Source: Acidobacteriota bacterium
Lineage (GTDB): Bacteria > Acidobacteriota > UBA6911 > JACQSX01
Direction of reading: 5' to 3'
NCBI GenBank assembly: GCA_016211105.1
Contig: JACQSX010000047.1
Coordinates: forward strand, 62,001-126,000
Length of the DNA stretch: 64,000 nt
Part shown: one piece after another, positions 57,712-64,000 of the stretch
How the letters are laid out: every line of letters begins with the position of its first letter
Numbering within the stretch: position 1 is the first letter of the stretch
Position numbers and translations under genes: made by a program
Notes under the pieces: generated by a model
Seen by the model: the letters and a program-made list of their open reading frames with translations, nothing else
Databases searched by the model: none
Told to the model about the DNA's origin: nothing

Positions 57712-58134
57712 ATGGCTTTCAATACGACGATGTCAAGTAAAACAACTACGTCACTGTCGGAGATCAATGTCACTCCGCTGGTGGATGTGGTACTCGTGCT
57801 ATTGATTATTTTCATGGTCACGGCGCCGATCCTGCAAACGGGAATCGATGTCAACCTTCCAGAAACGCGAACCGTTGCCGAAGTGGATCCCACGAGTCGC
57901 GCGATCATCTCCATCAGCAACGACGACTTGCTGTACTTCCGGTCCGATCCCGTGAATTACAACGAATTGCCCCAATTGCTGGAGCGCGAGGCGCTAGACA
58001 AGAGCAAACCGATCTACCTACGCGCAGATCGCGACGTTAAATGGAAGACGGTGGTGTCAGTTTTCGACCAGTTGCGCGTCTCCGGGTACCACAATATCCA
58101 GGTGGTAACGAGACCCTGGAAGGAAAAACGCTAG
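57712..58134 (+). CDS. tolR: TolR/ExbD-type protein
   Basis: Single-pass protein (140 residues from the chosen start) with INVTPLVDVVLVLLIIFMV-type helix. The proton-path Asp is in LVDVVLVLL and the Gly-rich PAP motif follows as TAPI. Periplasmic domain ends in YLRADRDVKW and a HNIQVVTRP fold. An in-frame ATG at 57688 would add eight residues, but a CAGG precedes 57712 at a normal distance. It is 155 bases after tolQ, a longer gap than usual, and that gap holds a small palindrome at 57678-57692. Confidence 0.87.
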   Translation: MAFNTTMSSKTTTSLSEINVTPLVDVVLVLLIIFMVTAPILQTGIDVNLPETRTVAEVDPTSRAIISISNDDLLYFRSDPVNYNELPQLLEREALDKSKPIYLRADRDVKWKTVVSVFDQLRVSGYHNIQVVTRPWKEKR

Positions 58135-58135
58135 C

Positions 58136-59005
58136 ATGGATTCCCTGCTTCTACGGCCACACACCGCGCTGCCCGGCCTTCCGGGGAGCCTGCTGCGTTC
58201 CGTTGCGTTGCATATTGCTTTGCTGGCGACGGTCTGGATCCTTCCCATCATGTTCCCGGCACAAGTCCTGATTTTAGGGACAGGAACAGGAGGTGGCCAG
58301 GGAGGCGAAACCTTACACGTGGGGCTTACCGGCTCGCTTGATGGAGGCAGCGGAGAACTGTTCAAGCCTTCATTGAAACCTCAGCCCCCAGCCACACCCA
58401 TGCCAGAACAAGTCAAAGGAACGCGAGCGGAGCTTGCGCCCAAAAAAGACGATTTTCTGGTACAGACACCCAAGGCAGGAGCCACCAAAAAACCGGTGAC
58501 CCCCGCCTCAGGTACCGCAGCGGAGCTGTCCCCTGAATTGCTGGCAAAAATTTTGAAGGGGATCATCAATCCTGAAACTCCACCCAATCAAATCCCGCGG
58601 GAAACCGGACCGGGAATGGGTGGATCGGGCCGAACCGCAGGCGGCGGTGGGGAGTTCGGTGGAGGAGAGGGGATCCACATCGGGACCGGTTCTGGCGGAG
58701 AAGGTCTGATGGATTCTTGGTATGCGCGCCAGGTGGAGAAGCGAATCGGCGAAAACTGGATACGCACCAATTTTGAATCTCTCGCTGGAAGACACCTTGT
58801 CACGACGATACGATTTGATATTTTGTCCGATGGACGAATCGACAACATCGTGATGGAACAACGCAGCGGTGTTACCTTTTATGATCTTGCGGCGGAGCGG
58901 GCCATTCGTTCTTCCACTCCCCTGCCTCGGCCCCCCCAGGAATTTCAAGGTCGGCCGATCCGATTTGTCTGTTACTTTGAGTACCCGCCACCAAAAGGAC
59001 AATAA
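58136..59005 (+). CDS. TonB-family energy-coupling protein (TolA-like)
   Basis: A 289-residue protein with an N-terminal membrane helix (VALHIALLATVWILPIMF), a Pro/Gly-rich middle (about 55-200) and a C-terminal TonB-type domain (WYARQVEKRIGENWIR, VTTIRFDILSDGRIDNIV, AAERAIRSSTPLPRPP). In its position between tolR and tolB it takes the place of tolA, spanning the periplasm to reach Pal and the outer membrane. The middle contains GGSGRTAGGGGEFGGGEG, a low-complexity linker. ATG 58136 is one base after the tolR stop, so coupling is likely. TolA versus TonB cannot be separated by motif, so no symbol is given. Confidence 0.87.
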   Translation: MDSLLLRPHTALPGLPGSLLRSVALHIALLATVWILPIMFPAQVLILGTGTGGGQGGETLHVGLTGSLDGGSGELFKPSLKPQPPATPMPEQVKGTRAELAPKKDDFLVQTPKAGATKKPVTPASGTAAELSPELLAKILKGIINPETPPNQIPRETGPGMGGSGRTAGGGGEFGGGEGIHIGTGSGGEGLMDSWYARQVEKRIGENWIRTNFESLAGRHLVTTIRFDILSDGRIDNIVMEQRSGVTFYDLAAERAIRSSTPLPRPPQEFQGRPIRFVCYFEYPPPKGQ

Positions 59006-59047
59006 CCCGAGGCACAAGCGTGCGATGAAAAGCAAGGAGAACCATCA

Positions 59048-60415
59048 ATGAAGTGGGTGGGTTGGGGTGCGATCGTGCTCCTGCTGATCTTACCCGCTTG
59101 GCGACAATGGAACGCCGTGCAGGCATCGGAAATCACTGTCGAGTGGATTCGTCCCCAGCAACAAGGCATCGTGATTCGTCCCCTGCCGGAGGCTATCACT
59201 TCTCTAGCCATTGTAAAGCATGTTCCTAAAGGCGAGCCTAACCCGGAAACCGAAACGGCCTTAAAGGTTTTCAACGACGTGCTGTGGGCCGATCTTAAAT
59301 TCTCAGCGTTGTTTCGTCTTCCCAGCCCCAGCTTCTTCCCGCTCCAGACCATTCGCCAGCCGGAAGACGCCAAGTTTGAAGATTTCGCTCGCCCGGAGAT
59401 CAATGCTGAATTTATCACCTTTGGCAATCTCCTAGCCTCGGGAAATGACGTGGTGTTGGAGAGTTGGTTGTATGACGTCAAAACACGACAAGAGATCTCT
59501 GGCCAACGTTTCCGATTCAAGCTTCCACAGACCCGACAAGCAGCGCATCGCATCGCCGACGCCGTGGTCGAAAAACTTTCAGCGGGACAGTCACGCGGAG
59601 TCGCCCGCACTCGCATTGCGTTTGAAACAAAGCGTGGACGCGCGAAAGAAATCGCCATCATGGACTACGACGGCTTTAACGTACAACTGCTAACCGGCAA
59701 CGGCTCGCTGAATTTAAGCCCCGCTTGGTCTCCAGACGGCAGGCGCATTGTCTTTTCATCTTTTCTCTCTGGGCTTCCAGGGATTGATTCGCTGGAAATC
59801 GCCACCGGCGCCCGGGCCGCTATTTATGCGCAGGGGAGTTTCAACCATATGCCCGCTTACGCACCGGATGGAAATCTAATAGCGTTCAGCTCTCGCAGTG
59901 AGCGCGGAGATATCGACGTCTTTGTGGTAGACAAGAACGGGCGTGGTAGGCACAACATCACCCATTCCCCTGGCGCAGACTTCTCACCCACGTGGGGTCC
60001 CACGGGACGACAGATGGCGTTTGTGTCGGATCGTGCCGGGAGCCCGCAGATCTATATTATGGATGCCGACGGCTCCAATGTCCGACGCGTGGTAAGCGAA
60101 GAGGGACAGGCGGTATCACCCAACTGGTCTCCCGATGGCAGGTTTATTGTTTATGCATGGCGACCGCCCGGCCGTTACAGCTACGACTTGTTTTTGTTCA
60201 ATATCGCAACCAGCCAAATTTTCCAGATCACCTCGATGGGATCGTTCAACGAGAATCCAAACTGGTCTCCCGATAGTCGCCATATTACCTTCGAGTCTAA
60301 CCGCACTGGAGAAGCTCAGATTTTTATCATGAACGTGGACGGCGCAAACCTGCGCCAGATTACGCAGTCAGGGGTCAATTCCAACCCTGCCTGGTCTGGC
60401 TATCCATTGCAATGA
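59048..60415 (+). CDS. tolB: TolB
   Basis: Periplasmic beta-propeller protein of the Tol-Pal system that binds Pal. The protein has 455 residues. A signal peptide (MKWVGWGAIVLLLILP) precedes an N-terminal alpha/beta domain, then WD-like propeller repeats of PAWSPDGRRIVFSS type (SPDGRFIVYAW, NPNWSPDSRHITFESN). ATG 59048 has AGGAG at 59036 or so upstream. The gap to pal is 56 bases. Confidence 0.95.
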   Translation: MKWVGWGAIVLLLILPAWRQWNAVQASEITVEWIRPQQQGIVIRPLPEAITSLAIVKHVPKGEPNPETETALKVFNDVLWADLKFSALFRLPSPSFFPLQTIRQPEDAKFEDFARPEINAEFITFGNLLASGNDVVLESWLYDVKTRQEISGQRFRFKLPQTRQAAHRIADAVVEKLSAGQSRGVARTRIAFETKRGRAKEIAIMDYDGFNVQLLTGNGSLNLSPAWSPDGRRIVFSSFLSGLPGIDSLEIATGARAAIYAQGSFNHMPAYAPDGNLIAFSSRSERGDIDVFVVDKNGRGRHNITHSPGADFSPTWGPTGRQMAFVSDRAGSPQIYIMDADGSNVRRVVSEEGQAVSPNWSPDGRFIVYAWRPPGRYSYDLFLFNIATSQIFQITSMGSFNENPNWSPDSRHITFESNRTGEAQIFIMNVDGANLRQITQSGVNSNPAWSGYPLQ

Positions 60416-60471
60416 ACTAACGACTTCGTTAATATGCGAAACGGGCTTCGAAACAACTCTGGAGGACTCAC

Positions 60472-61251
60472 ATGTCAAAAGTTACGCTTCCCTGTCGTTA
60501 CGGTTTGCTGATCATCGCCCTGTCCATCGGAACGTTCGCATGCAAGAAAGCACCCGCCCGAGTTCCTGCTGCTACAAGTAGACCTACCACGCAACCGGCT
60601 CCGGCGCCGGCGGGACCCTCCCGAGAACCAACCGTCGAGATCAAAGCGGATCCATCGATCCTGAAACCAGGAGAGAGTTTTACTCTTTCGTGGAATTCGA
60701 CCGAAGCGGAGCGTCTGATCATTGACAACGGCATTGGAACCGTGGCCATTTCCGGATCACTGCAAATTAAACCGCCTCAGTCCTCCACTTATACGGCGGT
60801 GGCGACCAACCGGGTGGGGTCCGCAAGCGCCAGCACCCGCGTCACGGTCACTACTCCAGAAGTGGAAGCCGCGCCTCCCAGTAGCCCTTCCATGGAAATT
60901 GAGGAGATTATGCGGCAGGGCCTCATCAAGGATGTGTTTTTTGAGTATGATAAGAGCGACTTGACCCCACAAGCGCAGGAAACTCTCAAGCAGGATGCAG
61001 ATTATCTACGCCGCTTCCCGAATGTCGCCTTTATCCTGGAAGGGCATTGCGATGAAAGAGGCACGGCCGAATATAATCTCGCTTTAGGAGATCGCCGGGC
61101 GCAGTCTGCAAAGGATTACCTTGTGTCACTCGGGGTCAATCCTTCGCGGTTGGAGACGATTTCCTACGGAAAGGAACGCCCATTTACTGAAGGGCATGAC
61201 GAAGCAGCCTTCGCTCTCAACCGCAGAGCGCACTTCGCTCTAAGGAGATGA
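60472..61251 (+). CDS. pal: peptidoglycan-associated lipoprotein Pal with an added Ig-like domain
   Basis: A 259-residue lipoprotein. The lipobox is TFAC (Cys24). A Pro/Ala linker is followed by an Ig-like segment (about residues 50-130; IKADPSILKPGESFTLSWNS, then SSTYTAVATNRVGSAS) that standard E. coli Pal lacks. The C-terminal OmpA-like domain (about 145-259) has VFFEYDKSDLTP and the peptidoglycan-binding motif GHCDERGTAEYNLALGDRRA. ATG 60472 has GGAGG upstream. The extra module could help bridge a thicker or different periplasm; function unknown. Confidence 0.92.
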   Translation: MSKVTLPCRYGLLIIALSIGTFACKKAPARVPAATSRPTTQPAPAPAGPSREPTVEIKADPSILKPGESFTLSWNSTEAERLIIDNGIGTVAISGSLQIKPPQSSTYTAVATNRVGSASASTRVTVTTPEVEAAPPSSPSMEIEEIMRQGLIKDVFFEYDKSDLTPQAQETLKQDADYLRRFPNVAFILEGHCDERGTAEYNLALGDRRAQSAKDYLVSLGVNPSRLETISYGKERPFTEGHDEAAFALNRRAHFALRR

Positions 61252-61255
61252 CACG

Positions 61256-62170
61256 ATGTATCGCTTTTCTAGCGCTCTTTTTACGTTTGCCCTGGTTGCC
61301 GGCACGGCAACCGCAGGGACCAAGGAAGAACTGATTCGTCTCCAAAGCGACATATTGCAATTGACCACGCAGATCCAGCTACTCCAAAAGAGTACCATCG
61401 AAAACGACGCCATTTTGAAGACCTTACTGGAGCAATTGAGCGATCGTGTGGCGGGGCTGAAAGTATCGATGGATACTTTAAACCAAACCTTGAGCCAGAC
61501 TCTGACGCAGACGCTGCAAACCAGTCGCGCTGACAGCAAATTGGTGACCGATCAGATGGCGCAGGCGGTCCAGTCGCTCTCAATCAAACTGGATGACACG
61601 AACGGCCGTATCGCAACTCTTTCCCAAAAACTGGAGGAGAGCAGTAAAGCTCAAGCCCAAAAGCTGAATGCCCTGACGGAGGCCGGTACTAATGTTCCAC
61701 CAGATCAGTTGTATAACGCCGCTTACAACGACTATCTACTGGGAAACTATGATTTGGCGATCCAGGCGTTTCGCGATTATCTAGAGCGATTCAAAGACTC
61801 CGAGATGGCCGACGACGCGATGTACTATATCGGCGTTTCCTACTTCGATCAAAAAAAGTACGACCAGGCAATTCAGGCATTCGACCAACTGATCCAGTTG
61901 TATCCCAAAGGAAATAAGGTTCCCACGGCGTACTTCAAAAAGGGGATCGCGCTTCTCGCAACACAAAAAACCACAGATGCCATCGCGCAGTTGCAATATG
62001 TTTACGCCAATTTTCCCGATACCCCTGAGGCAAATTTAGCTGCGCAAGAATTGCGTAACATGGGCGTGGAACCGGTGGCCCCTCCGCCGGCGCGGAGGAA
62101 ACGATCCCTGCGTCAAGAACCAGAAAATATTTTTCGCAAACCAGAACCTAGCCGGGTTAGGTGGTGGTAA
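61256..62170 (+). CDS. cpoB: CpoB/YbgF-type Tol-Pal-associated protein
   Basis: A 304-residue periplasmic protein. A signal peptide (MYRFSSALFTFALVAG, ATA), an N-terminal trimeric coiled coil (about 25-140, heptad-rich LIRLQSDILQLTTQIQLLQ in pieces) and C-terminal TPR repeats (YNAAYNDYLLGNYDLAIQAF, YYIGVSYFDQKKYDQAIQAF in shortened units) match CpoB. It coordinates peptidoglycan synthesis with Tol constriction in E. coli. SD AAGGAGA lies about 11 bases before ATG 61256. The gap to pal is four bases, and ssb starts 24 bases after. Confidence 0.9.
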   Translation: MYRFSSALFTFALVAGTATAGTKEELIRLQSDILQLTTQIQLLQKSTIENDAILKTLLEQLSDRVAGLKVSMDTLNQTLSQTLTQTLQTSRADSKLVTDQMAQAVQSLSIKLDDTNGRIATLSQKLEESSKAQAQKLNALTEAGTNVPPDQLYNAAYNDYLLGNYDLAIQAFRDYLERFKDSEMADDAMYYIGVSYFDQKKYDQAIQAFDQLIQLYPKGNKVPTAYFKKGIALLATQKTTDAIAQLQYVYANFPDTPEANLAAQELRNMGVEPVAPPPARRKRSLRQEPENIFRKPEPSRVRWW

Positions 62171-62194
62171 GTTCCGAAGAAGGAGGAGACCAAG

Positions 62195-62629
62195 ATGTCT
62201 TCCGTGAACAAGGTAATTTTGGTAGGCCGTCTGGGAAAAGACCCCGAGGTGCGGTATACGCCGTCCGGCAGTGCGGTAGCAAATTTTTCACTTGCCACCG
62301 ATGAGACGTGGAAGGATAAGAACGGAGAAAAGCAACAGCGTACCGAGTGGCACAACATCGTGGTCTGGAATAAGTTGGCCGAAATTTGCGGGCAATATCT
62401 GACCAAAGGGAAGCTGGTGTACCTAGAAGGCAGGCTACAAACGCGCGAATGGGATGATCGAGACGGCAACAAGCGCAAAACCACGGAAATCGTGGCGACT
62501 GACATGGTGATGCTCGGAAGCAAGGGCGAGACCGGAGGACCCGGAGTCCAGCGCGAAAGCCAGCGCCAGCCCCTACCGACCGCTGAAGCCCCGGATGTCG
62601 CGATTACCGACGACGATATCCCCTTTTAG
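62195..62629 (+). CDS. ssb: single-stranded DNA-binding protein
   Basis: A 144-residue OB-fold protein. Evidence is the N-terminal [29 protein letters not shown], the conserved [19 protein letters not shown] and the acidic C-terminal tip DDDIPF that recruits partner proteins. ATG 62195 has GAAGGAGG about eight bases upstream. It is the last gene of the tol-pal run. A gap of 249 bases follows, then minus-strand genes. Confidence 0.97.
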   Translation: MSSVNKVILVGRLGKDPEVRYTPSGSAVANFSLATDETWKDKNGEKQQRTEWHNIVVWNKLAEICGQYLTKGKLVYLEGRLQTREWDDRDGNKRKTTEIVATDMVMLGSKGETGGPGVQRESQRQPLPTAEAPDVAITDDDIPF

Positions 62630-62878
62630 GAAGTCCACGCGGTGAAAAATGTTGTCTCGCCTGAATCCCTGCGACCAGGTCTCCGGAGAATGTTCACCTC
62701 CAGGCCAGCACCCATGCTGGGCGTACACGGCTGGCACTTCAATCGCGGCGGCCTGAGCAAACGCTCCTGGATTAGAATTAGCCAGCTCCGAAACCCTTGT
62801 CCGGGATTTGCCGCGCTTGGCCACGATGGGATCTTGCAGTGCTCGATTCTAAGCGACTCGCAAAGACCCTCCCACGGC

Positions 62879-63052
62879 TTATTCACCCTTGCCTGTTTCG
62901 ATTTTGCCGACGTACTTTTCAGGATTCTTGTCGAACTGCTTCTTACAGCCGGGTGCGCAAAAAAAGTACACGCGTCCTTGGTACTCCGATTTTCCGGCTG
63001 CTTGTTGCTCATTCACCTGCATCTTACAAACGGGATCGATATGGCTCGCCAT
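62879..63052 (-). CDS. YHS-domain protein
   Basis: A 57-residue protein with the YHS pattern (DPVCKMQV, GRVYFFCAPGCKKQFDKNPEKY); Cys residues in DPVC and FCAPGC are candidate metal ligands. YHS domains occur in metal-ion-related proteins and copper ATPase-linked modules. ATG 63052 is preceded on the minus strand by AAGGAGGAG; the long upstream frame to 63157 is not needed. It starts 13 bases after the HpnI-like gene stop and is likely co-transcribed with it. Confidence 0.9.
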   Translation of the reverse strand: MASHIDPVCKMQVNEQQAAGKSEYQGRVYFFCAPGCKKQFDKNPEKYVGKIETGKGE

Positions 63053-63065
63053 GATCTCCTCCTTC

Positions 63066-64000
63066 TTAAGCTGGACGCAGTTTACCATCCTCGACGACAA
63101 ACTGATTTCCCCGCCAAAAAACGCGTCGACTCGTATAACTACCAATCCACACCGCAAGGGCGAGGAAGTCGCTGACGGGAATCAGCCACAGATCTCGCAG
63201 CAACCGACGCTGTTTCAACACACAGAAACCGAGCACAAGACCAACGGTTAATCTTATACCCAGCATAGCTACCAGCAGCAGCCAGCTCCACCGCGCTCCT
63301 CCCGCAGCAAGGACTGCAAGTACGGCCCACGGTAAGCCAAACGTGAGAACCACTCCTGCATAACCACGAGGTCGCGAAGCCCGGGTGCTTCGTGCCCACC
63401 GCAGTTGGTGCCGCACAAAATCAGCAAAGGAATAGTCGGGAAGCCAATGGTCAACGACGGCATCCGAAAGCACCACCTGGAAGCCTGCTGCCGCGACGCG
63501 CCGGCCCAGCTCAAAGTCGTCAGCGAGGTAGTCCACCAGGGCTTCAAAGCCCCCAGATGCGCTCAATGCGTGGCGCGTGACGGCCAGCGTCGAGCCAAGG
63601 CCGAAATGCATCCCCCCCTCCACCTGAAGCGCAGTCAGTACACCTCCGGCAAAGCCTAGGTTGGTCATCGCTTCCATTCTCGAGCCGATCGTATGTTCTC
63701 CGATTCCACGATACAGGCAAGTAACCATTCCCACCTGTGAATTAACAAAGGGAGTCATCACACCACGCAAATAATCTGTGCCCACGCGGATGTCGCCGTC
63801 ATTTACCAGCACGTATTGGTATCCTGCGGCGGCCAACATCTGGATAAGATTGCTCACTTTCAGATTGGCTCCCAAAATCTTCGGACAAATCACCAAACGA
63901 ATCGATTGATCTGGAAACTCCTTGATGAGGCGTTGAACCATTGGAATGGCGGCATCCTTCGGGTCACTGACACCAAAGATGATCTCGAATTCCGGATAAT
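63066..64000 (-). CDS. hpnI: HpnI-like glycosyltransferase, C-terminal part
   Basis: The frame is open to the right edge; 310 residues are visible. GT2-type features include YPEFEIIFGV, VNDGDIRVG (DxD-like metal site), DDFELGRR and QLRWARSTR (the QxxRW motif). At least two C-terminal membrane helices follow (ARWSWLLLVAML, LIPVSDFLALAVW). Similarity is to ceramide glucosyltransferase-like proteins, of which HpnI makes N-acetylglucosaminyl-bacteriohopanetetrol. Hopanoid context is not visible because the gene runs off the window, so ceramide glucosyltransferase is the alternative. The YHS protein follows 13 bases after its stop. Confidence 0.75.
   Translation of the reverse strand, partial: YPEFEIIFGVSDPKDAAIPMVQRLIKEFPDQSIRLVICPKILGANLKVSNLIQMLAAAGYQYVLVNDGDIRVGTDYLRGVMTPFVNSQVGMVTCLYRGIGEHTIGSRMEAMTNLGFAGGVLTALQVEGGMHFGLGSTLAVTRHALSASGGFEALVDYLADDFELGRRVAAAGFQVVLSDAVVDHWLPDYSFADFVRHQLRWARSTRASRPRGYAGVVLTFGLPWAVLAVLAAGGARWSWLLLVAMLGIRLTVGLVLGFCVLKQRRLLRDLWLIPVSDFLALAVWIGSYTSRRVFWRGNQFVVEDGKLRPA

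Overview
The window reads as a chromosomal segment of a Gram-negative, outer-membrane-bearing bacterium with moderate GC and mostly housekeeping genes. Four traits together suggest Acidobacteriota, though no 16S rRNA is present and the assignment is inference. They are a Kdo/LPS gene set, a complete Tol-Pal operon, a futalosine-type menaquinone gene (mqnC, with a UbiD-family decarboxylase elsewhere in the window) and a hopanoid-type glycosyltransferase at the right edge. Many genes lack an obvious Shine-Dalgarno, and several neighbours overlap by 1-4 bases.

Layout, left to right. 1-4.6 kb: Kdo supply operon (kdsB end, pyrG, kdsA, kdsD, kdsC). 4.7-9.9 kb: SirB1-like protein, tRNA-Gly(CCC), secreted HEAT-repeat protein, UbiD-family decarboxylase, 3-methyladenine glycosylase and a truncated endonuclease IV. 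9.9-16.2 kb: M50 protease and HU on the minus strand, then a divergent dcd-leuS-lptE-holA run. 16.2-18.1 kb: a broken secreted-protein gene. 18.1-29.2 kb: rpsT, phoH, ddl, a DUF465 protein, a broken psd, pssA, recO-glyQ-glyS, and inositol-3-phosphate synthase coupled to type II IPP isomerase. 29.2-36.6 kb: YdcF-like protein, lpxD, murJ, a XerC/D recombinase, metK and ahcY. 37.1-44.8 kb: rhomboid protease, then two pairs of radical SAM proteins (an SPASM-like enzyme plus a B12-binding-type enzyme in each pair) and a GT39-like membrane glycosyltransferase. 44.8-56.6 kb, minus strand: a small hypothetical protein, an LptF-LptG fusion, an AhpD-like protein, a DksA/TraR protein, a YfhO-like membrane protein, mqnC, a 57-residue membrane protein, a DUF151 nuclease-like protein, miaB and recN. 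56.8-62.6 kb: tolQ-tolR-tonB/tolA-tolB-pal-cpoB-ssb. Right edge, minus strand: YHS-domain protein and an HpnI-like glycosyltransferase that runs off the window.

Most genes serve envelope building: Kdo and lipid A (kds genes, lpxD), LPS export (lptE, lptFG), peptidoglycan (ddl, murJ), phospholipids (pssA, psd) and envelope energisation (Tol-Pal). The rest are core tRNA charging, DNA replication and repair, and the SAM cycle (metK/ahcY).

The least ordinary observations are these. Dcd is well conserved but has Ser where the catalytic Glu should be. psd carries an in-frame TGA at a Trp position and a frameshift in a G8 run. The radical SAM island has no assigned product. LptF and LptG are fused. 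An operator-like palindrome, present in two versions, lies next to a strong HU promoter. I saw no CRISPR array, insertion sequence, prophage or defence system.
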